From assembly GCF_036271055.1 (NCBI RefSeq), contig NZ_DATBBJ010000101.1, positions 16,240 to 80,239 on the forward strand: a stretch of DNA of 64,000 nucleotides, in the 5' to 3' direction. Each line of letters begins with the position of its first letter. Within the stretch, counting starts at the first letter, position 1. The translations under genes and the position numbers were made by a program. Under the pieces are notes generated by a model, which worked only from the letters and a program-made list of their open reading frames with translations, had not been told where the DNA came from and did not search any database. The DNA is from Scandinavium sp036271055 (GTDB lineage: Bacteria > Pseudomonadota > Gammaproteobacteria > Enterobacterales > Enterobacteriaceae). Below, piece by piece: positions 8,260 through 16,501 of the stretch.

Positions 8260-9357
8260 TTAGAACTGGTAAACCAGGCCGGTCGCTACGATGTTGTCAG
8301 TAGAGATGCCGGAAGCGCGAGTGAAGTCGTTGTCATCCAGCAGGTTGATTTTGTAATCAACATAGGTAGACATGTTTTTGTTGAAGTAGTAAGTCGCGCC
8401 TACATCAACATATTTCAGCAGATCCTGGTCGCCGTAACCGTTGCCCATATCTTTACCTTTGGACTGCAGGTAAGCGATGGATGGACGCAGGCCGAAGTCG
8501 AACTGGTACTGAGCAACGATTTCAAAGTTCTGAGCTTTGTTCGCCCAGCCCAGATCGCCTGCGCGGGTTGCGTTGTAAGTCTGGGTGTACTGAGTTGCCA
8601 GGTAGATGTTGTTCGCATCATATTTCAGGCCGCCAGTGTAGGTTTCAGCGCGGTCGCCTTCGCCCAGGTAGGTGCCATTGTTCTGGTCAGTAGTACGTTT
8701 GGAGCTGGAAATTGCGCCACCCAGACCGAAGCCTTCGCCCAGATCATAAGTGATGGAGCCGCCAACGCCGTCGCCGTTCTGTTTCAGAGCGGTACGACCG
8801 TTAGCCGTTGAGCCTTCGCCGCTTGGGCTGCCGTTTTTGCCCTGGTACTGCACAGCAAAGTTCAGACCGTCAACCAGACCGAAGAAGTCGGTGTTACGGT
8901 AAGTTGCGTAGCCATTACCACGCTGCTGCATGAAGTTGTCAGAACCGTAAGTGTCACCGCCGAATTCTGGCAGGACGTCGGTCCAGGACGTTACGTCGTA
9001 AACTACGCCGTAGTTACGACCGTAGTCGAAAGAGCCAGCGTCTTTAACGCGGATACCTGCGAAGCCAACACGAGTCCACGCCTGATCGGCAGAACCTTCA
9101 ACGTTGTTCGCCTGTACGTTGTATTCCCACTGGCCGTAACCGGTGATCTGGTCGTTAACCTGAGTTTCGCCTTTGAAGCCCAGACGAATGTAAGACTGGT
9201 CGCCGTCGGCACCTTTGTCATCAGAGAAATAGTGCAGGCCGTCTACTTTACCGTACAGATCTAATTTGTTGCCATCTTTGTTATAAATTTCAGCCGCATT
9301 CGCTGCGCCCGCTACCAGCAGTGCTGGTACCAGGAGGGACAGTACTTTAACTTTCAT
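8260..9357 (-). CDS. ompC: Outer-membrane porin OmpC
   Basis: Trimeric 16-strand general diffusion porin with slight cation selectivity. The 21-residue signal peptide ends ANA before the mature start AEIYNKDGNK. The constriction loop L3 is recognisable by PEFGGDTYGSDNF followed by MQQRGNGYATYR, and the protein ends in the C-terminal Phe (GLVYQF) needed for BAM recognition. The 365 residues are in the OmpC range; surface loops differ from K-12, as is usual. Assignment as OmpC rather than OmpF or PhoE is supported by its position divergent from micF and next to rcsD. Expected to be activated by OmpR-P at high osmolarity and repressed post-transcriptionally by MicC and RybB in relatives. Confidence 0.96.
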   Translation of the reverse strand: MKVKVLSLLVPALLVAGAANAAEIYNKDGNKLDLYGKVDGLHYFSDDKGADGDQSYIRLGFKGETQVNDQITGYGQWEYNVQANNVEGSADQAWTRVGFAGIRVKDAGSFDYGRNYGVVYDVTSWTDVLPEFGGDTYGSDNFMQQRGNGYATYRNTDFFGLVDGLNFAVQYQGKNGSPSGEGSTANGRTALKQNGDGVGGSITYDLGEGFGLGGAISSSKRTTDQNNGTYLGEGDRAETYTGGLKYDANNIYLATQYTQTYNATRAGDLGWANKAQNFEIVAQYQFDFGLRPSIAYLQSKGKDMGNGYGDQDLLKYVDVGATYYFNKNMSTYVDYKINLLDDNDFTRASGISTDNIVATGLVYQF

Positions 9358-9439
9358 TTTATTAACCCTCTGTTATATGCCTTTTTATATGCCACTGCTT
9401 ACTGATTAACCCTCTAATCAGTCGGCAACCCCATTGTGC

Positions 9440-9525
9440 TGTAAAATACAGAAATATCCAACAAGAAAATGATACGAGAACTTTTAAGGTGTTTCAAATT
9501 ACCCACTAGATGTTTCAACATGTAA
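9440..9525 (-). promoter_or_regulatory. ompC promoter with OmpR-binding region
   Basis: On the minus strand two GAAACA-containing repeats (TTGAAACATCT and TTTGAAACACCTT, within 9487-9525) match the OmpR boxes of the E. coli ompC promoter, followed by the conserved segment TCGTATCAT and a TTGGATATT -10 region. The transcription start should lie near 9440, giving a leader of roughly 80 nt ending in the ompC ribosome site GAGGGTTAAT. Based on resemblance to the K-12 region, not on computed alignment. Confidence 0.7.
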
Positions 9526-9693
9526 ATATGATGGAACTTTTTCATGCCACGAAAAGCCAAAAAATATAGCATCAAAAATCAAAAATAATAAATAACCTAT
9601 AAAAATCAACAAAATGACCAAGTATCGATGTATAGCACTGAATGACAAAACAAATCCGCCCACGATCACTAGAATAATCAACGCTATCATCAT
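9499..9693 (-). CDS. Possible small membrane protein, unrecognised
   Basis: A 64-codon reading frame with two ATG codons at its start encodes a very hydrophobic protein: two likely membrane helices (residues 2-20 and 24-48) followed by a polar tail (WHEKVPSYLHVETSSG). It lies antisense to the first 11 bases of micF and its 3' end overlaps the ompC OmpR sites. No ribosome site is evident upstream (GGTAATAAATAAAG). AT-rich DNA readily yields Ile/Leu/Phe-rich frames, so this may be chance. I recognise no family. Confidence 0.2.
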   Translation of the reverse strand: MMIALIILVIVGGFVLSFSAIHRYLVILLIFIGYLLFLIFDAIFFGFSWHEKVPSYLHVETSSG

Positions 9694-9776
9694 TAACTTT
9701 ATTTATTACCGTCATTCAGTTCTGAATGTCTGTTTACTCATATTTCTACCGGGTGCTTCGCATCCGGTTTTTTTTT
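9683..9776 (+). ncRNA. micF: MicF antisense small RNA
   Basis: Hfq-dependent sRNA that base-pairs with the ompF mRNA translation start and blocks porin OmpF synthesis. The 5' segment (GCTATCATCATTAACTTTA...) is identical to E. coli MicF over more than 30 bases, including the ompF-pairing region, and the 3' end is a Rho-independent terminator (ACCGGGTGCTTCGCATCCGGT then T9). The length is about 94 nt. It is divergent from ompC, as in E. coli, where OmpR, SoxS, MarA and Rob activate it. Confidence 0.95.
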
Positions 9777-10161
9777 ACCTTTCTTTACGCAATTCTAATA
9801 GCCATGTGCTACCAGCACGAAATTATAACGACTATTAAGTAATCAGAGGCACCGAAAAAATTCCCCTTAAGCGCCACGCTATAAATAATCTCTTGTTATT
9901 TCGTGCTATTCTCCCAACTGATCACGTAAATATTTGTACAGAAAATGTAACTGTGTACATCTTTTAAAGGCAATTGTGGAGATCGCTCAGAAAGCCATCA
10001 TCGGGCCTGAGAATGTGGAAATTGGCGCATTACCCTTTATACTGCCTGCTGGAGTTGCCTCGGCCCACAACAGCAGTAAGCCGATTACAGGTTTTCGCCA
10101 AAGGCAGCGAGCTGGGTTTCAACGCGTTTTCTGGTGCAGTCATCATGGGTTACACACACTA
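9777..10161. other. micF-rcsD intergenic region
   Basis: About 385 bp with no supported gene. The rcsD reading frame stays open upstream to 9934, but that extension has no resemblance to the RcsD N terminus. The rcsD promoter must lie here; I see no convincing -10/-35 pair or operator. Confidence 0.6.
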
Positions 10162-12837
10162 ATGAGTCATTCCGACACGACTTTGTCTAACAAGTTTTCC
10201 CTTATCCCCGGGAGCATCACCCGTTTCTTTCTGCTGCTGATCGTCGTGCTGTTAGTCACGATGGGCGTGATGGTCCAAAGTGCGGTGAATGCGTGGCTTA
10301 AGGATAAAAGCTATCAGATTGTCGATATGACACACGCCATCCATAAACGTGTCGATACATGGCGCTACGCGACCTGGCAGATTTACGACAACATCGCCGC
10401 CTCAGCAACGGCTTCATCTGCCGGTGACGGGTTGCAAGAAACGCGGTTGAAGCAGGATGTCTATTACCTCGAAAAACCTCGTCGTAAAACGGAAGCGCTG
10501 ATTTTCGGTTCCCATGACGGGGCAACACTCGACATGACTCAGAAGATGTCGAACTATCTCGACACGCTGTGGGGCGCAGAAACCGTGCCGTGGTCGATGT
10601 ACTACCTCAATGGTCAGGACAATAGCCTCATTCTTATCTCTACCCTGCCACTGAAAGATTTGTCTGCGGGTTTTAAAGAATCCACCGTGGGCAGTATTGT
10701 CGATTCACGCCGGGCAGAAATGTTGCAGCAGGCAAACACGCTTGATGAGCGCGAAACCTTCTCCTCCCTGCGTCGCCTGGCCTGGCAAAACGGTCACTAC
10801 TTTACGCTACGCACGACGTTCAACCAGCCTGGTCATCTGGCAACCGTTGTGGCCTTTGATTTACCGATCAACGATTTAATTCCACCGGGCATGACGTTAG
10901 ACAGTTTCCGCCTTGAGGCTGACCCTTCGCAAAAAAATCTGCGCAGCCAGAATAAAGAAGCGGCTGATAGCGTAAACATCAATTTCAACAGCTCACGAAT
11001 TGAAATTGCCTCATCGGTGAACTCCACGGGCATGCGCCTGGTGTGGCAAGTGCCGTTTGGTACACTGCTACTCGATACACTACAAAATATTTTGCTGCCG
11101 CTGCTGCTGAACATTGGCTTGCTGGCGCTGGCGCTATTTGGCTATAACACTTTCCGCAATTACTCTGGCCGACGTGAGAGCGATACCGCGACGTCTGGTA
11201 CGGTCAACACGGAGCTTCGTGTACTCAAAGCCATCAATGAAGAGATTGTCTCCGTTCTCCCGTTGGGATTGCTGGTGCATGACCAGGAATCCAACCGAAC
11301 CGTTCTTAGCAATAAAATCGCCGATCACCTGCTGCCGCATCTGAACCTGCAAAACATCACCAGCATGGCGGATCAGCATCAGGGCGTGATCCAGGCGACC
11401 ATCAACAACGAGCTGTACGAAATTCGCCAGTTCCGCAGCCAGGTGGCCCCACGAACCCAGATCTTTATTATTCGCGATCAGGACAAAGAAGTGCTGGTGA
11501 ACAAGAAACTCAAACAGGCGCAGCGTCTGTACGAGAAAAACCAGCAAGGCCGTATCGCGTTTATGCAAAACATCGGTGATGCCCTCAAACAACCGGTGAA
11601 ATCGCTTGCCGAGGAAGCCGCCGGGTTATCAGGTGCTGAGAATCAGAAACTCGCTCAGCACGCCGACACCCTGGTTCGCCTCGTGGATGAAATTCAACTG
11701 GCAAACATGCTGGAAAGCGACAGTTGGAAAGGCTCTTCCGTATTATTCTCAATCCAGGATTTGATTGATGAAGTGGTGCCTGAAGTGTTGCCCGTCATCA
11801 AGCGCAAAGGCTTACAACTGCTGATCAACAACCACCTGGCCGCCAGTGAACAGCGCCATGGCGATCGCGACGCACTGAAACGTATCCTGCTGTTGCTGAT
11901 TCAATATGCAGTGACCACAACGCAAATAGGCAAAGTCACGCTTGAAGTAGGTAAAGATGAATCCGCAGAAGATCGCCTGACGTTCCGTATTCTTGATACG
12001 GGCAACGGCGTGACCAACAGCGAAATCGACAATCTGCATTTCCCGTTCCAGAACGAAACGCAGGAAGACCGCTTCGGCAAAGCCGATGCCCTCACCTTCT
12101 GGCTGTGCGATCAGCTTGCTCGTAAGCTCGGCGGTCATCTGAACATTAAAGCCCGGGAATCATTGGGTACGCGTTATTCTCTGCACGTCAAAATGGCACC
12201 GCGTGAACAGGAAGTGGTGTCGGAAGAAAATCTGCTGGACGATGTGATTGCGATGATCGACATTACATCAAATGAAGTGCGCAGCGTGGTCGTTCGACAG
12301 CTTGAAAACTGGGGCGCAAGCTGCATTTCCCCGGATGAGCGACTAACAAGTCAAGAATATGATCTGTTTTTAACGGATAATCCGTCTAATCTTACTGCGC
12401 CTGGCTTGCTTTTAAGCGATGATGAGGCCGGTATTCGTAAAATTGGCCCCGGCCAATTGCGAGTCAACTTCAATATCAGTAATGCCATGCAGGAAGCTGT
12501 GCTGCAACTTATAGAAGAACAACTCGCACAGGGAGAGTTACTGGGAACACCTGCGGGTGTAAATGAAAACGCCGAGCTCCATGCCAGCGGTTATTATGCG
12601 CTGTTTGTTGACACGGTACCGGAAGATGTTAAGAGGTTGTATACTGAATCAGCAGCAGGCGATTTCGCTGCGCTGGCACAGACGGCTCACCGCCTAAAAG
12701 GGGTGTTTGCCATGCTCAATCTGGTACCCGGCAAGCAGTTATGTGAAACGCTGGAGCATCTCATTCGTGAGAAGGATGCCCCCGGCACAGAAAAATATAT
12801 CAGCGACATTGACGCCTACGTCAAAAGCTTGATGTAG
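10162..12837 (+). CDS. rcsD: Phosphotransferase RcsD
   Basis: Inner-membrane HPt protein that relays phosphate from RcsC to RcsB in the Rcs envelope-stress pathway. Start at ATG 10162 (MSHSDTTLSN), giving 891 aa against 890 in E. coli; there is no strong ribosome site. TM1 is at about 20-40, a periplasmic domain follows, TM2 lies near 305-325, then a degenerate histidine-kinase-like region, and the HPt domain carries phospho-His843 (AHRLKGVF). In E. coli an rcsB promoter lies inside the rcsD 3' part. It is separated from rcsB by only 16 bp, so the two form an operon. Confidence 0.96.
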   Translation: MSHSDTTLSNKFSLIPGSITRFFLLLIVVLLVTMGVMVQSAVNAWLKDKSYQIVDMTHAIHKRVDTWRYATWQIYDNIAASATASSAGDGLQETRLKQDVYYLEKPRRKTEALIFGSHDGATLDMTQKMSNYLDTLWGAETVPWSMYYLNGQDNSLILISTLPLKDLSAGFKESTVGSIVDSRRAEMLQQANTLDERETFSSLRRLAWQNGHYFTLRTTFNQPGHLATVVAFDLPINDLIPPGMTLDSFRLEADPSQKNLRSQNKEAADSVNINFNSSRIEIASSVNSTGMRLVWQVPFGTLLLDTLQNILLPLLLNIGLLALALFGYNTFRNYSGRRESDTATSGTVNTELRVLKAINEEIVSVLPLGLLVHDQESNRTVLSNKIADHLLPHLNLQNITSMADQHQGVIQATINNELYEIRQFRSQVAPRTQIFIIRDQDKEVLVNKKLKQAQRLYEKNQQGRIAFMQNIGDALKQPVKSLAEEAAGLSGAENQKLAQHADTLVRLVDEIQLANMLESDSWKGSSVLFSIQDLIDEVVPEVLPVIKRKGLQLLINNHLAASEQRHGDRDALKRILLLLIQYAVTTTQIGKVTLEVGKDESAEDRLTFRILDTGNGVTNSEIDNLHFPFQNETQEDRFGKADALTFWLCDQLARKLGGHLNIKARESLGTRYSLHVKMAPREQEVVSEENLLDDVIAMIDITSNEVRSVVVRQLENWGASCISPDERLTSQEYDLFLTDNPSNLTAPGLLLSDDEAGIRKIGPGQLRVNFNISNAMQEAVLQLIEEQLAQGELLGTPAGVNENAELHASGYYALFVDTVPEDVKRLYTESAAGDFAALAQTAHRLKGVFAMLNLVPGKQLCETLEHLIREKDAPGTEKYISDIDAYVKSLM

Positions 12838-12853
12838 CAAGGTAGCCTAATAC

Positions 12854-13504
12854 ATGAATAATATGAACGTTATTATTGCCGACGATCACCCGATTGTCCT
12901 GTTTGGTATTCGCAAATCACTTGAGCAGATCGAGTGGGTGAATGTCGTTGGCGAATTTGAAGACTCCACTGCGCTTATCAACAATCTGCCGAAACTGGAC
13001 GCCCATGTGCTTATCACCGATCTCTCCATGCCTGGAGACAAATACGGTGATGGCATTACGCTGATTAAATACATTAAACGTCACTTCCCGGCGATCTCGA
13101 TTATTGTTCTGACCATGAACAATAACCCGGCCATTTTGAGTGCCGTGCTGGAACTGGATATCGAAGGGATTGTCCTGAAACAGGGTGCGCCAACCGATTT
13201 GCCTAAAGCCCTGGCGGCCTTGCAGAAAGGGAAGAAATTCACCCCGGAAAGCGTTTCCCGTCTGCTGGAAAAAATCAGCGCGGGCGGTTACGGCGACAAA
13301 CGTCTGTCACCGAAAGAGAGTGAAGTATTACGCCTGTTTGCAGAAGGTTTCCTGGTGACTGAGATTGCCAAGAAGCTGAACCGCAGCATCAAAACCATCA
13401 GTAGCCAGAAGAAGTCGGCGATGATGAAACTGGGTGTAGAAAACGACATCGCTCTGCTGAACTATCTGTCTTCTGTCACCCTGAGCGCGAGCGACAAAGA
13501 CTGA
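12854..13504 (+). CDS. rcsB: Response regulator RcsB
   Basis: Transcription regulator of capsule (with RcsA), motility repression, rprA and osmotic genes. The receiver domain has acidic residues D10/D11 and phospho-acceptor D56 (LITDLSMPGD); a LuxR/FixJ-type HTH occupies about 150-205 (SPKESEVLRLFAEGFLVTEI). The 216 residues equal the E. coli length and the sequence is nearly identical to it. It is downstream of rcsD and convergent with rcsC. Confidence 0.98.
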   Translation: MNNMNVIIADDHPIVLFGIRKSLEQIEWVNVVGEFEDSTALINNLPKLDAHVLITDLSMPGDKYGDGITLIKYIKRHFPAISIIVLTMNNNPAILSAVLELDIEGIVLKQGAPTDLPKALAALQKGKKFTPESVSRLLEKISAGGYGDKRLSPKESEVLRLFAEGFLVTEIAKKLNRSIKTISSQKKSAMMKLGVENDIALLNYLSSVTLSASDKD

Positions 13505-13513
13505 TACCTATTT

Positions 13514-13533
13514 CCCCCGGCCCCCGCCGGGGG
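13514..13533. terminator. GC-rich hairpin between convergent rcsB and rcsC
   Basis: CCCCCGGC (13514-13521) pairs with GCCGGGGG (13526-13533) around a four-base loop. It sits in the 34 bp between the two stop codons and can end transcripts from both directions, although the T tract is short (ATATTTATT). Confidence 0.7.
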
Positions 13534-13538
13534 GATAT

Positions 13539-16385
13539 TTATTCCCTGGTTTTCCTCACCCTCGCGGCATAGACCGCCAGCGTCTGTTTCAACACATCCA
13601 GTGTCACCGGTTTCGACAAACAACTATCCATCCCTGACTCCAGACAACGCTGTTTCTCTTCTGCCAGCGCGTTCGCCGTTACCCCAACGACTGGTAACGT
13701 TAAACCAAGCTGACGTATGCGTTGCGTGAGGCGATAACCGTCCATATTTGGCATGTTGACATCACTTAGCACGATGTCGATGTGGTTCTTACTGAGCACA
13801 TTCAGCGCATCGACGCCGTCGTTGGCAGTTTTGCACTGATAACCCAGCGATCCCAGCTGATCGGCCAACAAACGGCGGTTAATCGGATGATCGTCCACCA
13901 CCAGAATCATCATATCGTCGTTGGCTGCCGCTTCACTTTCTGCCGACGGCAACGCCCCGCTGTTCTCAGTGCTTTCGACTTCAATACGATATATACGGCC
14001 AAGCAACGCCAGTAACTCATGCGGCGAGGCGACGCTGTGGATCCATTCGCCTGGCACTCGCTCAAGCGGAATACCAATATGGCGGCGGCAGAAAATGATC
14101 GCGCCACGACCGGTCCACGGTTGGGTCAGTTCATCGTCGGAAATGAGCATATCGTCCGCGTGTGGCGTTTGGCCTTCATAGGCCAACACGTCAATGCCAT
14201 GCCGCTTCAACAGCGATTCGACAAATTGCGCCAGTGAAGCATTGCGCACCGCCAGCCAGCAGCGTTTGCCGGCGAGTCCTTCGATCATTGCAGGCTTGAT
14301 ATTTTGCGCCCCGTAGAGCGGAATACGAATGATGAACTGGCTGCCCATACCCGGTTCCGTCTCAACCGAAATATCGCCGTCCATCATGTTGATCAGTTTT
14401 TCGCAGATAGCCAGACCCAGACCTGTCCCCTGGAAATTACGCTGCACGCCGGTTCCCACCTGGAAGAACGGGTCAAACAGACGCACCACTTCTTTCGCTG
14501 GAATGCCCACGCCGGTATCACGCACGCTGATACTCAGATAATCTTCATCCCGATTCAGATGCAAAATGATGCAGCCGGTATCGGTAAATTTGATGGCGTT
14601 ACTCAACAGGTTAGAAATAACCTGTTGAAGACGCATAGGGTCGCCCGCCAACTGCTGCGGCACGTCTGGCTCGACAAAGCAGTAAAGGCCAAGTTGTTTG
14701 CGCACCACCAGCGGCAAATAGTTCGCGGTAATGTGGCTCATGACCTCACGCGGGGAAAATTCGCGCGGTTCAATTTTGAGTTGTTCTGACTCAATTTTCG
14801 AGAAGTCGAGAATGTCGCTGATGATTTTCAACAGCAGGCTCGACGAGTTATTCATCGCCGTCACCAGCCTGTCGACACCCTTCGGCAACTCTTTAGTTTG
14901 CAGCAGATCGAGGTTACCGATAATGCCGTACAGCGGCGTGCGAAGCTCATGGCTGACTGTCGCCAGGAACATGGATTTTGACTGGCTCGCCTGCTCTGCC
15001 GCTTGTGCCATTTCCTGTAACGACTCTTCCATTTTCACGCGCGAAGACACATCGACCAGCACGCAAATTGCCACGTTTTCATTGCGATAGCGCGAATGTA
15101 CGAAGCTGATTTGCAGATTGGTATTGTTACTGGTGAGCACATCCACGAAGTTAACCTGCTGACCGCAAATTATCTGCGTTAAGCGCTGTCGGTCTTCGTG
15201 GGTGAGCATGTTCAGGTAATTGTGCGCCAGTTCATTGCTCAGAATGTTGGTGCCATCCAGCGTTCGCAGAATACAAATCCCGACCGGTGCCGAGGCGACA
15301 ATTTTGCGGTTGAACTGCTCATGCTCTTCGAGGCGCTGGGCATCGGCTTCAGCTGGCAGGAAGATGCGACGCTCGTACATACGCGCCATGGTAAACAACG
15401 CCACGCCGCTCAGAATATTCAGCAACACAGCGTTGAGTATCAGAATTCTTATCCGTTCCAGTACCAGATCGACCGGTACGGAATAGACAATACTTAACGA
15501 TGAAGGCGGCAGGCTCTTTTTCAGCACCAGCTCACGGAAACCCGAGGTGTAACCAAACCAGGCGCGTTCCTGCATCCAGTGCGGATCGATTTTGAGTTTG
15601 CTTTCCCCCCCCGTGAGCGCAATCAGCGGTTGCCCACTCTCATCGAGGATGGTGACGCCCATTGGCATACTGCCCGGTGTGAAGAAGTTTTCCATACGGA
15701 TGGTTTGCTCAATGCCGAGCAATGCCTGCAGGCGATTGGCGAGATAAACCGGCGTCAGCGCATAGAAAGCGCCCACACCCGGACGCTGCCCCTGGCTCAC
15801 CCAGTACAGATTATTACCCCGCTCATCCTGCGGCGCGTTACGGTATTTCATGATCCGCTCATGCAGGGTTTTTAACGCCTGATCGCGCTCCATAGGCATA
15901 TCACGCAGACCAAAATTGGCCATACACAGGTTTTCATTGCCGATCAGAAATACGCGGTTGAGATCGTAGGCTGCGGAGAAATTGTCGCGCCAGTAGCGCA
16001 TGAACCACGCCAGTGATTCCAGCGACCCACGCCAGGAGTTACTCATTGCGCCGCAGTCAGAATCCTGGAACAGTGGCTCAAATTCCGGTACTTCGGTGTC
16101 GTCTTTTGTCGCGCGTGATGAGAGCACACCATTTTCAACACCCAGCCGATTTTCAGCAATGTACTTCAGCTCTTTCATCACATCTGACGTGCGCTGTATA
16201 TAGCGCTGTGCCTGATCGTAGCTGAGATTAAACTCCTGACGGATTTCCGCTTCTTTGGTATGTAATGCATTGACGATGTAGAACACCGAAACAAACGCAA
16301 TCAGCAGCCAGAGAAGCAGCGCCAGCGCCCGAAAAAGATAGCGGGAGACTTTCAGAGTTGTGCGAAAAGAGACGAGGTATTTCAA
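13539..16385 (-). CDS. rcsC: Hybrid sensor histidine kinase RcsC
   Basis: Inner-membrane sensor kinase and phosphatase at the top of the Rcs phosphorelay. Two membrane segments (about 20-40 and 313-333) flank a periplasmic domain; the kinase has His479 (TVSHELRTPL), N box NLLSNAIKFT and G boxes; the receiver domain carries Asp875 (LSDVNMPNMDG). I chose the TTG at 16385 (protein KYLVSFRTTLK, 948 aa), the position of the E. coli start; another in-frame TTG seven codons upstream (16406) is possible and neither has a good ribosome site. It is transcribed towards rcsB. Confidence 0.95.
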   Translation of the reverse strand: MKYLVSFRTTLKVSRYLFRALALLLWLLIAFVSVFYIVNALHTKEAEIRQEFNLSYDQAQRYIQRTSDVMKELKYIAENRLGVENGVLSSRATKDDTEVPEFEPLFQDSDCGAMSNSWRGSLESLAWFMRYWRDNFSAAYDLNRVFLIGNENLCMANFGLRDMPMERDQALKTLHERIMKYRNAPQDERGNNLYWVSQGQRPGVGAFYALTPVYLANRLQALLGIEQTIRMENFFTPGSMPMGVTILDESGQPLIALTGGESKLKIDPHWMQERAWFGYTSGFRELVLKKSLPPSSLSIVYSVPVDLVLERIRILILNAVLLNILSGVALFTMARMYERRIFLPAEADAQRLEEHEQFNRKIVASAPVGICILRTLDGTNILSNELAHNYLNMLTHEDRQRLTQIICGQQVNFVDVLTSNNTNLQISFVHSRYRNENVAICVLVDVSSRVKMEESLQEMAQAAEQASQSKSMFLATVSHELRTPLYGIIGNLDLLQTKELPKGVDRLVTAMNNSSSLLLKIISDILDFSKIESEQLKIEPREFSPREVMSHITANYLPLVVRKQLGLYCFVEPDVPQQLAGDPMRLQQVISNLLSNAIKFTDTGCIILHLNRDEDYLSISVRDTGVGIPAKEVVRLFDPFFQVGTGVQRNFQGTGLGLAICEKLINMMDGDISVETEPGMGSQFIIRIPLYGAQNIKPAMIEGLAGKRCWLAVRNASLAQFVESLLKRHGIDVLAYEGQTPHADDMLISDDELTQPWTGRGAIIFCRRHIGIPLERVPGEWIHSVASPHELLALLGRIYRIEVESTENSGALPSAESEAAANDDMMILVVDDHPINRRLLADQLGSLGYQCKTANDGVDALNVLSKNHIDIVLSDVNMPNMDGYRLTQRIRQLGLTLPVVGVTANALAEEKQRCLESGMDSCLSKPVTLDVLKQTLAVYAARVRKTRE

Positions 16386-16454
16386 CGTTTGGCCGTGTGC
16401 ATGCAAAAGATGGGATTAAGGTAGCGGTAAATGACCACACCCGCAATATTCAAA

Positions 16455-16482
16455 GAAAAAGGGCCAGTTTTCACTGGCCCTT
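16455..16482 (-). terminator. Rho-independent terminator of gyrA
   Basis: On the minus strand GGGCCAGT (from 16480), loop GAAA and ACTGGCCC are followed by TTTTTC, about 20 bases after the gyrA stop. Confidence 0.9.
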
Positions 16483-16501
16483 CGTTCAGCATTTCAGACA
16501 A

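Noticed and set aside
9934..10161. N-terminal extension of rcsD by 76 codons
   Set aside because: The extension is unlike known RcsD proteins, which begin MSxSxTTxSNKFSLIPGSIT; the ATG at 10162 matches.
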